Below are positions 1 through 5,550 of a DNA stretch of 6,065 bases, in pieces. A program made the translations under genes and the position numbers. Position 1 is the first letter of the stretch. Every line of letters begins with the position of its first letter. The DNA comes from an uncultured Simplicispira sp. (GTDB lineage Bacteria > Pseudomonadota > Gammaproteobacteria > Burkholderiales > Burkholderiaceae_C), in the NCBI GenBank assembly GCA_903882725.1, contig CAIRYF010000400.1, positions 1-6,065 of the forward strand, in the 5' to 3' direction. A model generated the notes under the pieces. The model was not told where the DNA came from. It ran no database searches and saw only the letters and a program-made list of their open reading frames with translations.

Positions 1-441
1 CTGATGCAGCACCTGCGCGGCAAAACTACGCTGGGGTTGGGGCCGTCCGGCTCGGGCAAAAGCACCTTGATCAATTTGCTGGTGCCCGGTGCCACGGTGC
101 TGACCGGGGAGATTTCGCAAGCGCTCAACTCGGGCAAGCACACCACCACCAGCACCGCGCTGTATTGGGTCGATGCCGAGCGCACCACCGCCTTGATTGA
201 CTCGCCAGGTTTTCAAGAATTTGGCCTGCAGCACATTGCCCCGACGCAACTGGCCGCCTGTATGCCCGACATTGCCGCCCACGCCACGGCGTGCAAGTTT
301 TACAACTGCACCCACCTGCACGAGCCCGGCTGCGGCGTGCTGCAAGCGCTAGAGCAAGGCCAAAGCACGCATGGACTGAGCGCCCATCGACACAAAATTT
401 ACCGCGATTTGTTCGCTGAACTGGGGCAGACGCGCTACTAA
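1..441 (+). CDS. rsgA: Ribosome small subunit-dependent GTPase A, C-terminal half (5' end outside window)
   Basis: RsgA (YjeQ) is a circularly permuted GTPase that binds the 30S subunit late in assembly and checks or releases it on GTP hydrolysis. The reading frame is open from base 1, so the start lies outside the window; an ATG at base 4 is internal. Counting from the first codon, the visible 146 residues hold the P-loop GPSGSGKST at 14-22, the switch segment GKHTTT at 45-50 and the G3 motif DSPG at 67-70. A zinc knuckle follows at C98, C103, H105 and C111, with the family's C-x4-C-x-H-x5-C spacing. The missing part would be the OB-fold and the G4/G5 motifs, which precede G1 in this permuted family. 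The gene ends in TAA and converges on the minus-strand gene ending at 467. No hairpin terminator is visible in the 25-base gap. Assignment is secure. Confidence 0.97.
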   Translation: MMQHLRGKTTLGLGPSGSGKSTLINLLVPGATVLTGEISQALNSGKHTTTSTALYWVDAERTTALIDSPGFQEFGLQHIAPTQLAACMPDIAAHATACKFYNCTHLHEPGCGVLQALEQGQSTHGLSAHRHKIYRDLFAELGQTRY

Positions 442-446
442 AAACC

Positions 447-472
447 TAGCATTTAGCATTTAGCATTTAGCA
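447..472. repeat. Heptanucleotide tandem repeat (TAGCATT, 3.7 copies)
   Basis: Three perfect copies of TAGCATT (447-453, 454-460, 461-467) are followed by a partial fourth, TAGCA (468-472). The repeat fills the gap between the convergent ends of rsgA and the DUF695-like gene, and it supplies the latter's TAA stop codon (467-469). Read on the minus strand the unit is AATGCTA. It could change copy number by replication slippage, but that would alter only the non-coding gap, because the stop lies in the repeat's first copy on that strand. Confidence 0.85.
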
Positions 473-1564
473 GCGTCCCAGCCAAACCAAGTAATCATCC
501 CAGCCGGGCTCGTGCGTCACTGTCAACTCCAGCGGCTGCGCCTCGATCAGGCAGCGCTGTGCCACGGTCAGCGCTGCCTGGACGGCCAAGGGGCTGTCAG
601 TGACGTAGCAACACACATGGCGCCAACCGTCGCGCTGCACCACATGGCTGGCAATGCCTTGCTGCTGCACAGCCAGAGTGTCTACCCAGGCCTTCTCAAA
701 CGCCCGCGCTGCAGCCTGCGTACTGGCCGTGCCAACGGCCACGCTGGCATCAACGCGCCAGCCCATGTCGGCGCGCCCCACCAAAGCGTTGGCACTGCGG
801 TTAACTTGGGTCTGTATTTCTGCACCTTGGACGCTGCGGCCCTTGATGGATACCCAGTCGTGGGCACCCTGCGGATATTGGCCGGTGCGGCCTAAAGTAT
901 CGAGCCACAGCGCATCAACCACCGCCACCGCTTGGTCAAGGGGCACGGGCTGCGCCGCATCGGCACCAGTGCCTTCGCTCAAGCCATCTTCTTCAAATTC
1001 CACCAGCCCGACTTTCACGGCCAGGTCAAACTCTCCCAGCATATGGTCGAGCAAGATGAACGCCATTTGCTGTGGATGCTCTTGCAACTCTTTCGGTACC
1101 GGCTTGGCAAAAGACAAACCCAGCGCCACACGCCCTTGGAACTGCCCCACACGCACCAACAAGTCGCTGCTGGGCAGTTCAAATTTGTCCATCCGCATCC
1201 CAAAGCCCTGACTGACGCGCTGGCGAAACGCCTGCACCTCCCACGGCAACCCCTGAGGTGTCTGCGCCACAACGGCCTGCACCGCCGCAAAATGGGCAAT
1301 GCTGCCGTGCGAAGTAAACACCAGCTGTCTCACGCTATCGGCAGCACCTGCAGCGGCTGCGCTGCCCTGCACAGCGTCCGTCGCCAATTCTGCCGCTACG
1401 CCTGGTACGGCCAACTCTAGAAGGGCATTCATACGCTCAACCAAGTCATGGGCCGACAAAGCCTGCAATGCACTCTGCTGTGCCTGCACGCTCTGCCAAA
1501 AGGCGCGTGCGCCCTTGACGAGTTGCTCGGGGGTGGGGGCCAAGATATCAGGAGTTTCGTTCAT
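467..1564 (-). CDS. Uncharacterised two-domain protein, DUF695-like C-terminus
   Basis: This is a soluble protein of 365 residues with no signal peptide or membrane segment. Residues 1-75 are helical and alanine-rich. Residues about 79-192 form one domain, with SIAHFAAVQAVVAQ near 88 and MAFILLDHMLGEFDLAVKVG at 167-186. The latter recalls uncharacterised proteins carrying an LLDxxLGEYD-type motif. After an acidic linker (191-210), residues about 235-362 have the layout I recall for DUF695: a strand-rich start, a helix, then DGWRHVCCYVTD (312-323), another helix and the terminal EPGWDDYLVWL. The family link is from memory of the pattern, not a search. The start is ATG at 1564. No Shine-Dalgarno sequence precedes it; the upstream 25 bases are U-rich, so initiation may be weak or S1-dependent. 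It lies 104 bases downstream of the AmpE/CobD-like gene on the same strand and may be co-transcribed with it. Function is unknown. Confidence 0.8.
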   Translation of the reverse strand: MNETPDILAPTPEQLVKGARAFWQSVQAQQSALQALSAHDLVERMNALLELAVPGVAAELATDAVQGSAAAAGAADSVRQLVFTSHGSIAHFAAVQAVVAQTPQGLPWEVQAFRQRVSQGFGMRMDKFELPSSDLLVRVGQFQGRVALGLSFAKPVPKELQEHPQQMAFILLDHMLGEFDLAVKVGLVEFEEDGLSEGTGADAAQPVPLDQAVAVVDALWLDTLGRTGQYPQGAHDWVSIKGRSVQGAEIQTQVNRSANALVGRADMGWRVDASVAVGTASTQAAARAFEKAWVDTLAVQQQGIASHVVQRDGWRHVCCYVTDSPLAVQAALTVAQRCLIEAQPLELTVTHEPGWDDYLVWLGRC

Positions 1565-1580
1565 GAAATTGAAAAAATAA

Positions 1581-1640
1581 GGGTAAAAATGCCTTAAGCG
1601 CTTTATATATAAGCGGTTATAGCTATGATTTTTGAATCAC
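1581..1640. repeat. AT-rich palindromic intergenic element, possibly a dispersed Comamonadaceae repeat; also promoter-like
   Basis: Bases 1599-1615 read CGCTTTATATATAAGCG, a near-perfect palindrome with one extra T: CGCTT pairs with AAGCG around a TATATA core. The flanks hold GCCTTAAGCGC on one side and TTATAGCTATGATTTTTGA on the other. From memory, this arrangement resembles a short intergenic repeat found many times in Comamonadaceae genomes, with AGCGCTT hairpin arms flanked by ATAGCTAT and runs of A or T. On the minus strand the same stretch offers -10-like hexamers (TATAAC, TATAAA) that could serve the gene starting at 1564. No convincing -35 box goes with them. Confidence 0.45.
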
Positions 1641-1668
1641 TAAGGTGCGCGCCAGCAGGCCAAGGCTA

Positions 1669-2655
1669 TCAACCCAACAAGCGTGCCAAGGTTAGCAAGG
1701 CCAGCAGCAGCATCCACACCACCACCGAGCGCCACACCAGCCCAACCACGCTGCGCAAATGGCCTACTTCGGGGTCGCGCCCAGGGGTGCTGGCGCTGTC
1801 GCCGATATCGGCATCGGCGACAAAACCTTGCTGCGTTAGCGCATCGACACGCGCCTTCAGTGCCTCACCGCCCAAGCGCACGTTCAGTGCGCCCGCAGTG
1901 GCGGCCAGCACCACGCCATCATTGTCATTGGGAAAATGCTGCGCATGAAAGCGCCACCCCTCAATCGCCTCTTCAAAGCTGCCAACGACAGCAAAACACA
2001 GCGCCGTCAAACGGGCAGGCAGCCAGTCCATCACCATCCACGCCTTGGCTGCGGCGGCTTGCAGCGTCACACTGGCCCGTTGCACTTCGCTGGCGGGGTA
2101 GCCCCTCCAATAGCGCGAGACAAATTCAGCCATGCGGTACAACACCGCACCCAGCGGGCCTAAACCCAATGCGGCCAGACCCGAATACCAAGCCAGCACG
2201 CCAAACACATGGCGGTGCGAGGCCAACGCCGAATACTCAATCACATGGCGAACGATTTCGCTGCGCGGCAGCTCGCCCACATCGACTTTTTGCCAGTACG
2301 CCAGCAACTCGCGCGCGCGATCGGCATCGCCTTCTTCCAGCGCATCGCGCAAGCCAGTGAAATGGTGGCTAAATTGCCGAAAACCGAGCGTCAAATAGAG
2401 CACTGCCACATTCCACAGCACTGCAAACGGCCAGCCCAAGCCCCACAACAACCACCAGTGAACGCCCAGTGCCAGCAAACCCGGCACCAACACTGCGGCG
2501 CACCAAGCTACCCAAGCGTGGTGGGATTTGCCAGCGTCAAAATTGCGACTGACAGACACGCACCAGGCGCGCAACCCGGCATGGATCGGATTGCTGCCTG
2601 CCAGCGGGCGCGCCTGCTCAATCAGCAAGGCAAACAAGATGGCAAAGAAACTCAT
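1669..2655 (-). CDS. CobD/CbiB-AmpE superfamily inner-membrane protein
   Basis: This is a predicted inner-membrane protein of 328 residues. I take ATG at 2655 as start, giving MSFFAILFALLIEQ; a TTG three codons upstream is possible but less likely. Hydrophobic stretches lie at about 2-12, 47-92, 150-173, 213-225 and 301-327. Residues 206-219 carry the superfamily signature MDWLPARLTA. The acidic DD pair that I recall just before NxxPARL in true CbiB/CobD adenosylcobinamide-phosphate synthases is absent here (W-M instead). The SENxxDG-type motif is also not visible near 139-150. The overall plan closely follows Escherichia coli AmpE: N-terminal hydrophobic helix followed by E, a DWxPxRL motif about two thirds along, and a C-terminal helix. 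Such genes are usually annotated as CobD/CbiB family. No cobalamin genes and no ampD are nearby, so a cobalamin role is doubtful and a beta-lactamase-signalling role is unproven. No clear ribosome binding site is visible. Confidence 0.85.
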   Translation of the reverse strand: MSFFAILFALLIEQARPLAGSNPIHAGLRAWCVSVSRNFDAGKSHHAWVAWCAAVLVPGLLALGVHWWLLWGLGWPFAVLWNVAVLYLTLGFRQFSHHFTGLRDALEEGDADRARELLAYWQKVDVGELPRSEIVRHVIEYSALASHRHVFGVLAWYSGLAALGLGPLGAVLYRMAEFVSRYWRGYPASEVQRASVTLQAAAAKAWMVMDWLPARLTALCFAVVGSFEEAIEGWRFHAQHFPNDNDGVVLAATAGALNVRLGGEALKARVDALTQQGFVADADIGDSASTPGRDPEVGHLRSVVGLVWRSVVVWMLLLALLTLARLLG

Positions 2656-2665
2656 GGGGAGCAAT

Positions 2666-2695
2666 GATAGCGATACAGCTATACGGCTATACGGC
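2666..2695. repeat. Degenerate 8-base tandem repeat in the gap before the AmpE/CobD-like gene
   Basis: TATACGGC occurs twice in tandem (2680-2687, 2688-2695). It is preceded by the variant GATACAGC (2672-2679) and a shortened GATAGC (2666-2671). The repeat lies in the 90-base gap between the Nudix gene and the AmpE/CobD-like gene, just upstream of the latter's start. A small inverted repeat, ACAGC-CGC-GCTGT at 2705-2717, follows in the same gap. It lacks a T-run on either strand, so it is not a typical intrinsic terminator. I see no convincing promoter in the gap. Confidence 0.6.
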
Positions 2696-2745
2696 TTGGG
2701 CGCTACAGCCGCGCTGTCTTTGCCTGCGAAGAATGCGCCAAAGCC

Positions 2746-3459
2746 TCATGCCCGCATAAAGCGGTAGAAATTGCGCAAGATGCCAGCGGTAGCACCCCAG
2801 ATGAAATAATTTTTAGCGCCCCTCTGGTAGGGCATAGAGAACCACTCGCGGCGCACGCCCTGCCATTCGAGTGCGTGGCGCTGGTGGTGCGCGGGGTTAA
2901 GCAAAAAGGCCAGCGGCACCTCAAAAATCTCGGCCACTTCGCAGGGATTGGGGCGCAGCACACAATCGGACTGCACCAGCGCCACCACCGGCGAAATAAT
3001 GAACGACGAGCCCGTCACGTAAGTGGGCAAGGTGCCCAGCACCTGCACAAAGCGCGCGTCCAACCCGACTTCTTCATGCGCCTCGCGCAAAGCGGTGGCC
3101 TCGGGGTTGGGGTCTTGCGGATCGGCGCGGCCGCCCGGAAAAGCCACCTGGCCTGAATGCGTGGACAAATGCGCCGTGCGCTCGGTCAACAACACCATCG
3201 GCTGATCGCGCAGCACGATGGGCAGCAGCACCGAAGCGTGGGCCGGCGGGCGCGCCGAAAAGCTTTTCTCGCTCTGTATTTCGGGCTGCCATAGCGGCGG
3301 CATGGCAAAGCGTTGGCGCAAGGCGTCAGGCGTTTGCGCCGTAGCCGGCACAGCTGGCAGGTGCGTATCGACCCCCAGCACGGCCATGCTGCGCGGATCA
3401 AAGTCGGGCAGCGTAGACCACGGCAGCGGTGCAGAAGGCGGCGTTGAAGAAGCAGGCAC
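2746..3459 (-). CDS. Nudix hydrolase, coenzyme A pyrophosphatase type (NudL-like)
   Basis: Proteins of this type hydrolyse coenzyme A and its derivatives to phosphopantetheine and adenosine 3',5'-bisphosphate, using Mg2+ or Mn2+. The 237-residue product has LLTERTAHLSTHSGQVAFPG at 90-109, matching the CoA-pyrophosphatase signature (LLTxRS-x-L-x-x-HxGQVAFPGG). It leads directly into the Nudix box at 109-133, which ends in REAHEEVGL. E126, E129 and E130 are the likely metal ligands. The C-terminal IWGATAGILRNFYRF (220-234) is also typical. The first in-frame start is GTG at 3459, because a TAG lies about ten codons upstream. It has no Shine-Dalgarno sequence and begins only 14 bases after the T-run of the rplS terminator. 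An ATG at 3387 (residue 25) is possible, but residues 20-38 (FDPRSMAVLGVDTHLPAVP) look like conserved family sequence, which favours the GTG. Substrate is inferred from family only. Confidence 0.93.
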   Translation of the reverse strand: MPASSTPPSAPLPWSTLPDFDPRSMAVLGVDTHLPAVPATAQTPDALRQRFAMPPLWQPEIQSEKSFSARPPAHASVLLPIVLRDQPMVLLTERTAHLSTHSGQVAFPGGRADPQDPNPEATALREAHEEVGLDARFVQVLGTLPTYVTGSSFIISPVVALVQSDCVLRPNPCEVAEIFEVPLAFLLNPAHHQRHALEWQGVRREWFSMPYQRGAKNYFIWGATAGILRNFYRFMRA

Positions 3460-3473
3460 AGTAAAAAACCCAT

Positions 3474-3509
3474 AAAAAAACCGCTACCAGCATAGCGCCG
3501 ATAGCGGTT
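3474..3509 (-). terminator. Intrinsic terminator of the rpsP-rimM-trmD-rplS operon
   Basis: Read on the minus strand, AACCGCTA (3509-3502) pairs perfectly with TAGCGGTT (3486-3479). This is an 8-base-pair stem with a 15-base loop, followed at once by a T-run whose first two Ts also close the stem (3480-3474). It lies 45 bases past the rplS stop codon. It is the clearest rho-independent terminator in the window, and its end is only 14 bases from the start codon of the next gene. Confidence 0.9.
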
Positions 3510-3517
3510 GGAGCTTG

Positions 3518-3535
3518 TTAGCGCCAAAGCGCTAA
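3518..3535 (-). other. Small hairpin between the rplS stop and the operon terminator
   Basis: TTAGCGC (3518-3524) and GCGCTAA (3529-3535) form a perfect 7-base-pair stem with the 4-base loop CAAA. No T-run follows, so it is unlikely to terminate transcription by itself. It could stabilise the 3' end of the operon mRNA or assist the terminator just downstream. Confidence 0.7.
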
Positions 3536-3553
3536 GGCAGCGTGGGCGCTGAT

Positions 3554-3961
3554 TTAAGCAGCAGCCACTGGAGCCTGTGCCGGTGCAGCGGCCGTCTTGT
3601 TGACGCGCTGTGGCAGCTTTTCTTTGATACGTGCCGACTTGCCGCTGCGCTCGCGCAGGTAGTACAGCTTGGCGCGGCGCACATCACCACGGCGCTTGAC
3701 TTCGATCTTGGCGATCAGTGGGCTGTAGGTTTGGAACGTGCGCTCCACGCCTTCGCCACTGGACATCTTGCGCACGGTAAAGCCGCTGTTGAGGCCACGG
3801 TTGCGCTTGGCAATCACCACACCTTCGTAGGCTTGCAGGCGCTTGCGCGTACCTTCAACCACGTTAACGCTCACGATGACCGTGTCGCCGGGAGCAAATT
3901 CAGGCAGGGTTTTGCCGAGGCGGGCAATTTCTTCCGCTTCGAGGGTTTGAATCAGGTTCAT
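3554..3961 (-). CDS. rplS: 50S ribosomal protein L19
   Basis: L19 sits at the 30S-50S interface of the ribosome. The 135-residue product starts [11 protein letters not shown] and has GDTVIV (25-30), the strongly conserved [14 protein letters not shown] (46-59), [15 protein letters not shown] (67-81) and [16 protein letters not shown] (88-103). These identify the family without doubt. Residues about 121-135 form an alanine/proline-rich tail, an extension of the kind common in betaproteobacteria. I choose ATG at 3961. A TTG at 3973 would add four residues (MNVN), and neither start has a strong Shine-Dalgarno sequence; GGA lies 8 bases before the TTG. The gene is the last of the trmD operon, 130 bases after trmD, and is followed by a terminator. 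Confidence 0.98.
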   Translation of the reverse strand: MNLIQTLEAEEIARLGKTLPEFAPGDTVIVSVNVVEGTRKRLQAYEGVVIAKRNRGLNSGFTVRKMSSGEGVERTFQTYSPLIAKIEVKRRGDVRRAKLYYLRERSGKSARIKEKLPQRVNKTAAAPAQAPVAAA

Positions 3962-4030
3962 GTTGACATTCAACGATCATGTCCGCGCCATAAGTGGCAG
4001 CGTCGGGATTGACGTTCAGGCTGTGCGTTA

Positions 4031-4054
4031 TGCGTAAGCGTCTAGCGCTACGCA
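4031..4054 (-). promoter_or_regulatory. Hairpin in the trmD-rplS gap (rplS leader)
   Basis: TGCGTA (4031-4036) pairs with TACGCA (4049-4054). After one bulged A (4037), GCG (4038-4040) pairs with CGC (4046-4048), leaving the loop TCTAG. This gives nine base pairs about 70 bases ahead of the rplS start. No T-run follows on the minus strand, so it is not a standard terminator. It could be a processing site or a translational control element. Function is inferred from position only. Confidence 0.55.
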
Positions 4055-4090
4055 GGCAAAGCGGCCGGCCAGAGGATCGAAAAGCCTTCT

Positions 4091-4096
4091 ATTATA
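4091..4096 (-). promoter_or_regulatory. Candidate -10 element for a separate rplS promoter
   Basis: A perfect TATAAT on the minus strand overlaps the trmD stop codon, about 130 bases before rplS. No good -35 hexamer lies 15-19 bases upstream (best is GTGCTT), and there is no TG extension. The motif also arises from the codons at the end of trmD (TTA TAA followed by T), so it may be chance. Confidence 0.25.
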
Positions 4097-4856
4097 ACTG
4101 CTTGCATCGAATAAGCACGCTCTCGTCAGCAGGGGATAAGGCCTGTGCCGTGCGCGCCGCAGCAATCAAGTCGGGGCGCTGTTGCGCTGTCAACGTCAGG
4201 CGCTGATCGCGGCGCCAGCGCTCAATGCGCGCGTGGTGGCCCGAGAGCAGCTCGGGCGGCACGCTGCGCCCAGCCCATTCTTCGGGGCGCGTGTAGTGCG
4301 GGCAGTCCAGCAAACCATCCAGCGCTGGATTAAAACTATCGAGCTGATGACTGCCTTCGTCATTCAATACCCCCGGCTGCAAACGGGCTACGGCATCCAG
4401 CAGCGCCAGCGCGGCAATTTCGCCACCCGAGAGCACAAAATCACCCAAACTGATTTGCACATCAACATAGGCGTCAATAAAACGCTGGTCAATGCCCTCA
4501 TAGCGCCCGCACAGCAGCACCGCACCGGTGCTGGCCGACCAGTGCTCGACAGCCGCGTGGTTCAAGGCGGTGCCAATCGGTGAAAACAGCAGCAGCGGTG
4601 CAGGCGATGCAGCAGCATCGGCGCGGTCGCTGCGGATGGCGGCCAAGCAGCGCTCCAGCGGCGGTGCCATCATCACCATACCGGGGCCGCCGCCGAACGG
4701 GCGGTCATCGACTCGGCGGTAATTGCCTTGGGCGTGATCGCGCGGGTTCCACAGGCGCACATCCACCAAGCCCGAGGCATAAGCGCGGCGCGTGATGCCG
4801 TTGGCTAAAAAGGGGCCAAACAGCTCAGGAAACAGGGTAATGACGTCAAAGCGCAT
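4092..4856 (-). CDS. trmD: tRNA (guanine-37-N1)-methyltransferase
   Basis: TrmD transfers a methyl group from S-adenosylmethionine to N1 of G37, next to the anticodon of certain tRNAs, preventing +1 frameshifting. It is a SPOUT-class enzyme that binds its cofactor in a trefoil knot and acts as a dimer. The 254-residue product shows DDRPFGGGPGMVMM (50-63), CGRYEGID (116-123), SLGDFVLSGGE (136-146) and LLDCPHYTRPE (182-192). R158 and D173 correspond to the catalytic R154 and D169 of the Escherichia coli enzyme, each shifted by four. All key residues are present. The start is ATG at 4856, 21 bases after rimM. The preceding bases are pyrimidine-rich, with no Shine-Dalgarno sequence, so translation is probably inefficient. 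The gene ends in tandem stops TAA TAG. Confidence 0.98.
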   Translation of the reverse strand: MRFDVITLFPELFGPFLANGITRRAYASGLVDVRLWNPRDHAQGNYRRVDDRPFGGGPGMVMMAPPLERCLAAIRSDRADAAASPAPLLLFSPIGTALNHAAVEHWSASTGAVLLCGRYEGIDQRFIDAYVDVQISLGDFVLSGGEIAALALLDAVARLQPGVLNDEGSHQLDSFNPALDGLLDCPHYTRPEEWAGRSVPPELLSGHHARIERWRRDQRLTLTAQQRPDLIAAARTAQALSPADESVLIRCKQL

Positions 4857-4877
4857 AGGACGGCGCAGGATGCGTTT

Positions 4878-5453
4878 TCAGTAGTCAGGCTGCCAATCGA
4901 CCGTGATGCGCCGTTCAGGAAGTTCGACTTTGTCCACAAAGGCCGAGACAAAGGGAATCATGCGCTCTTGCGGCTTGCCGCTGCCTTCTTCCTCAAACGT
5001 CAACACCAACACGGTTTGCGGACCGGTGGTCATCAGGTCGCGCACTTGGCCCAGCGCCACGCCTTCGCGGTTAACGACGTCCAAGCCAAGCAAATCAACC
5101 CAGTAATACTCATCTGCTTGGGCCGGGGCAAAGTCGGCGCGCGGCACAAAAATGCGCGCACCGCGCAGCAGCTCGGCACCATTGCGGTCGTCAATGCCCT
5201 GCGCCCACGCCACCACCGTGTCGGAATGCAGCTTGGCTTGGCGAATTGGCAGCAGCGCGGTGCCCGCGAAGGTGCGCGCGCCGCGTTCGCTCGGCTGCAA
5301 ATACCAGCGCTTGGCAGCCAAGATGGTCTGGGGATCGGCGCTGTGCGACAACACCTTGAACCAGCCTTTGACGCCCCAGGCTTCAATAATGCGACCGACT
5401 TCGACAGCGTCCGCAGGCAGCTCGGCGGTTTCCAGATTCAAGGCAGTAGACAT
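4878..5453 (-). CDS. rimM: Ribosome maturation factor RimM
   Basis: RimM binds S19 and helps assemble the head of the 30S subunit. The 191-residue product has the N-terminal RimM beta-barrel domain starting at VGRIIEAWGVKGWFKV (19-34). The C-terminal PRC-barrel domain includes DEYYWVDLLGLDVVN (114-128), LGQVRDLMTTGPQTVLV (134-150) and IPFVSAFVDKVE (166-177), and the protein ends in DWQPDY. The length is slightly above the family average because of an N-terminal extension of about 15 residues. The start is ATG at 5453. Upstream, only GGTG about ten bases away resembles a ribosome binding site. The gene follows a terminator-like hairpin after rpsP, so its expression is probably well below that of rpsP. 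Confidence 0.97.
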   Translation of the reverse strand: MSTALNLETAELPADAVEVGRIIEAWGVKGWFKVLSHSADPQTILAAKRWYLQPSERGARTFAGTALLPIRQAKLHSDTVVAWAQGIDDRNGAELLRGARIFVPRADFAPAQADEYYWVDLLGLDVVNREGVALGQVRDLMTTGPQTVLVLTFEEEGSGKPQERMIPFVSAFVDKVELPERRITVDWQPDY

Positions 5454-5483
5454 ACGGTCAGCACCACAACATCAAAGGACGAT

Positions 5484-5535
5484 AAAAACACAAAAGGCGG
5501 GTTCCCCCAGGCAGACCTGGCGAAACCCGCCCTTT
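5484..5535 (-). terminator. Terminator-like hairpin (attenuator) between rpsP and rimM
   Basis: On the minus strand GGCGGGTT (5531-5524) pairs with AACCCGCC (5503-5496). Inside this, CCAGG (5520-5516) pairs with CCTGG (5511-5507) around a 4-base loop, separated from the outer stem by a 3x3 internal loop. The U-rich tract TTTTGTGTTTTT (5495-5484) follows directly. This has the form of an intrinsic terminator, 15 bases past the rpsP stop and inside the operon. Partial termination here would reduce rimM-trmD transcription; an RNA processing site is an alternative reading. Confidence 0.8.
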
Positions 5536-5550
5536 GTTAGGGAAGCTAAA

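Noticed and set aside
512..1420. Three plus-strand open frames (512-895, 654-1211, 932-1420) opposite the DUF695-like gene
   Set aside because: They overlap each other and lie antisense to a better-supported gene. Their products show no recognisable motifs and look like GC-rich shadow frames.
1683..2667. Plus-strand frames of up to 225 residues opposite the AmpE/CobD-like gene
   Set aside because: The products are low-complexity, rich in Arg, Pro and Ala, and the minus strand encodes a recognisable membrane protein.
3186..3527. Minus-strand frame with a hydrophobic stretch starting near the rplS terminator
   Set aside because: It runs through the terminator hairpin and overlaps the Nudix gene in another frame. 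The hydrophobic run comes from the T-run and leucine-like codons in a shifted frame.
3542..4012. Plus-strand 156-residue frame opposite rplS
   Set aside because: It is fully antisense to an unmistakable L19 gene and has no family resemblance.
5458..5472. Four-codon minus-strand ORF (ATG TTG TGG TGC TGA) just before rimM, possible coupling peptide
   Set aside because: It is too short to distinguish from chance and no ribosome binding site precedes it.
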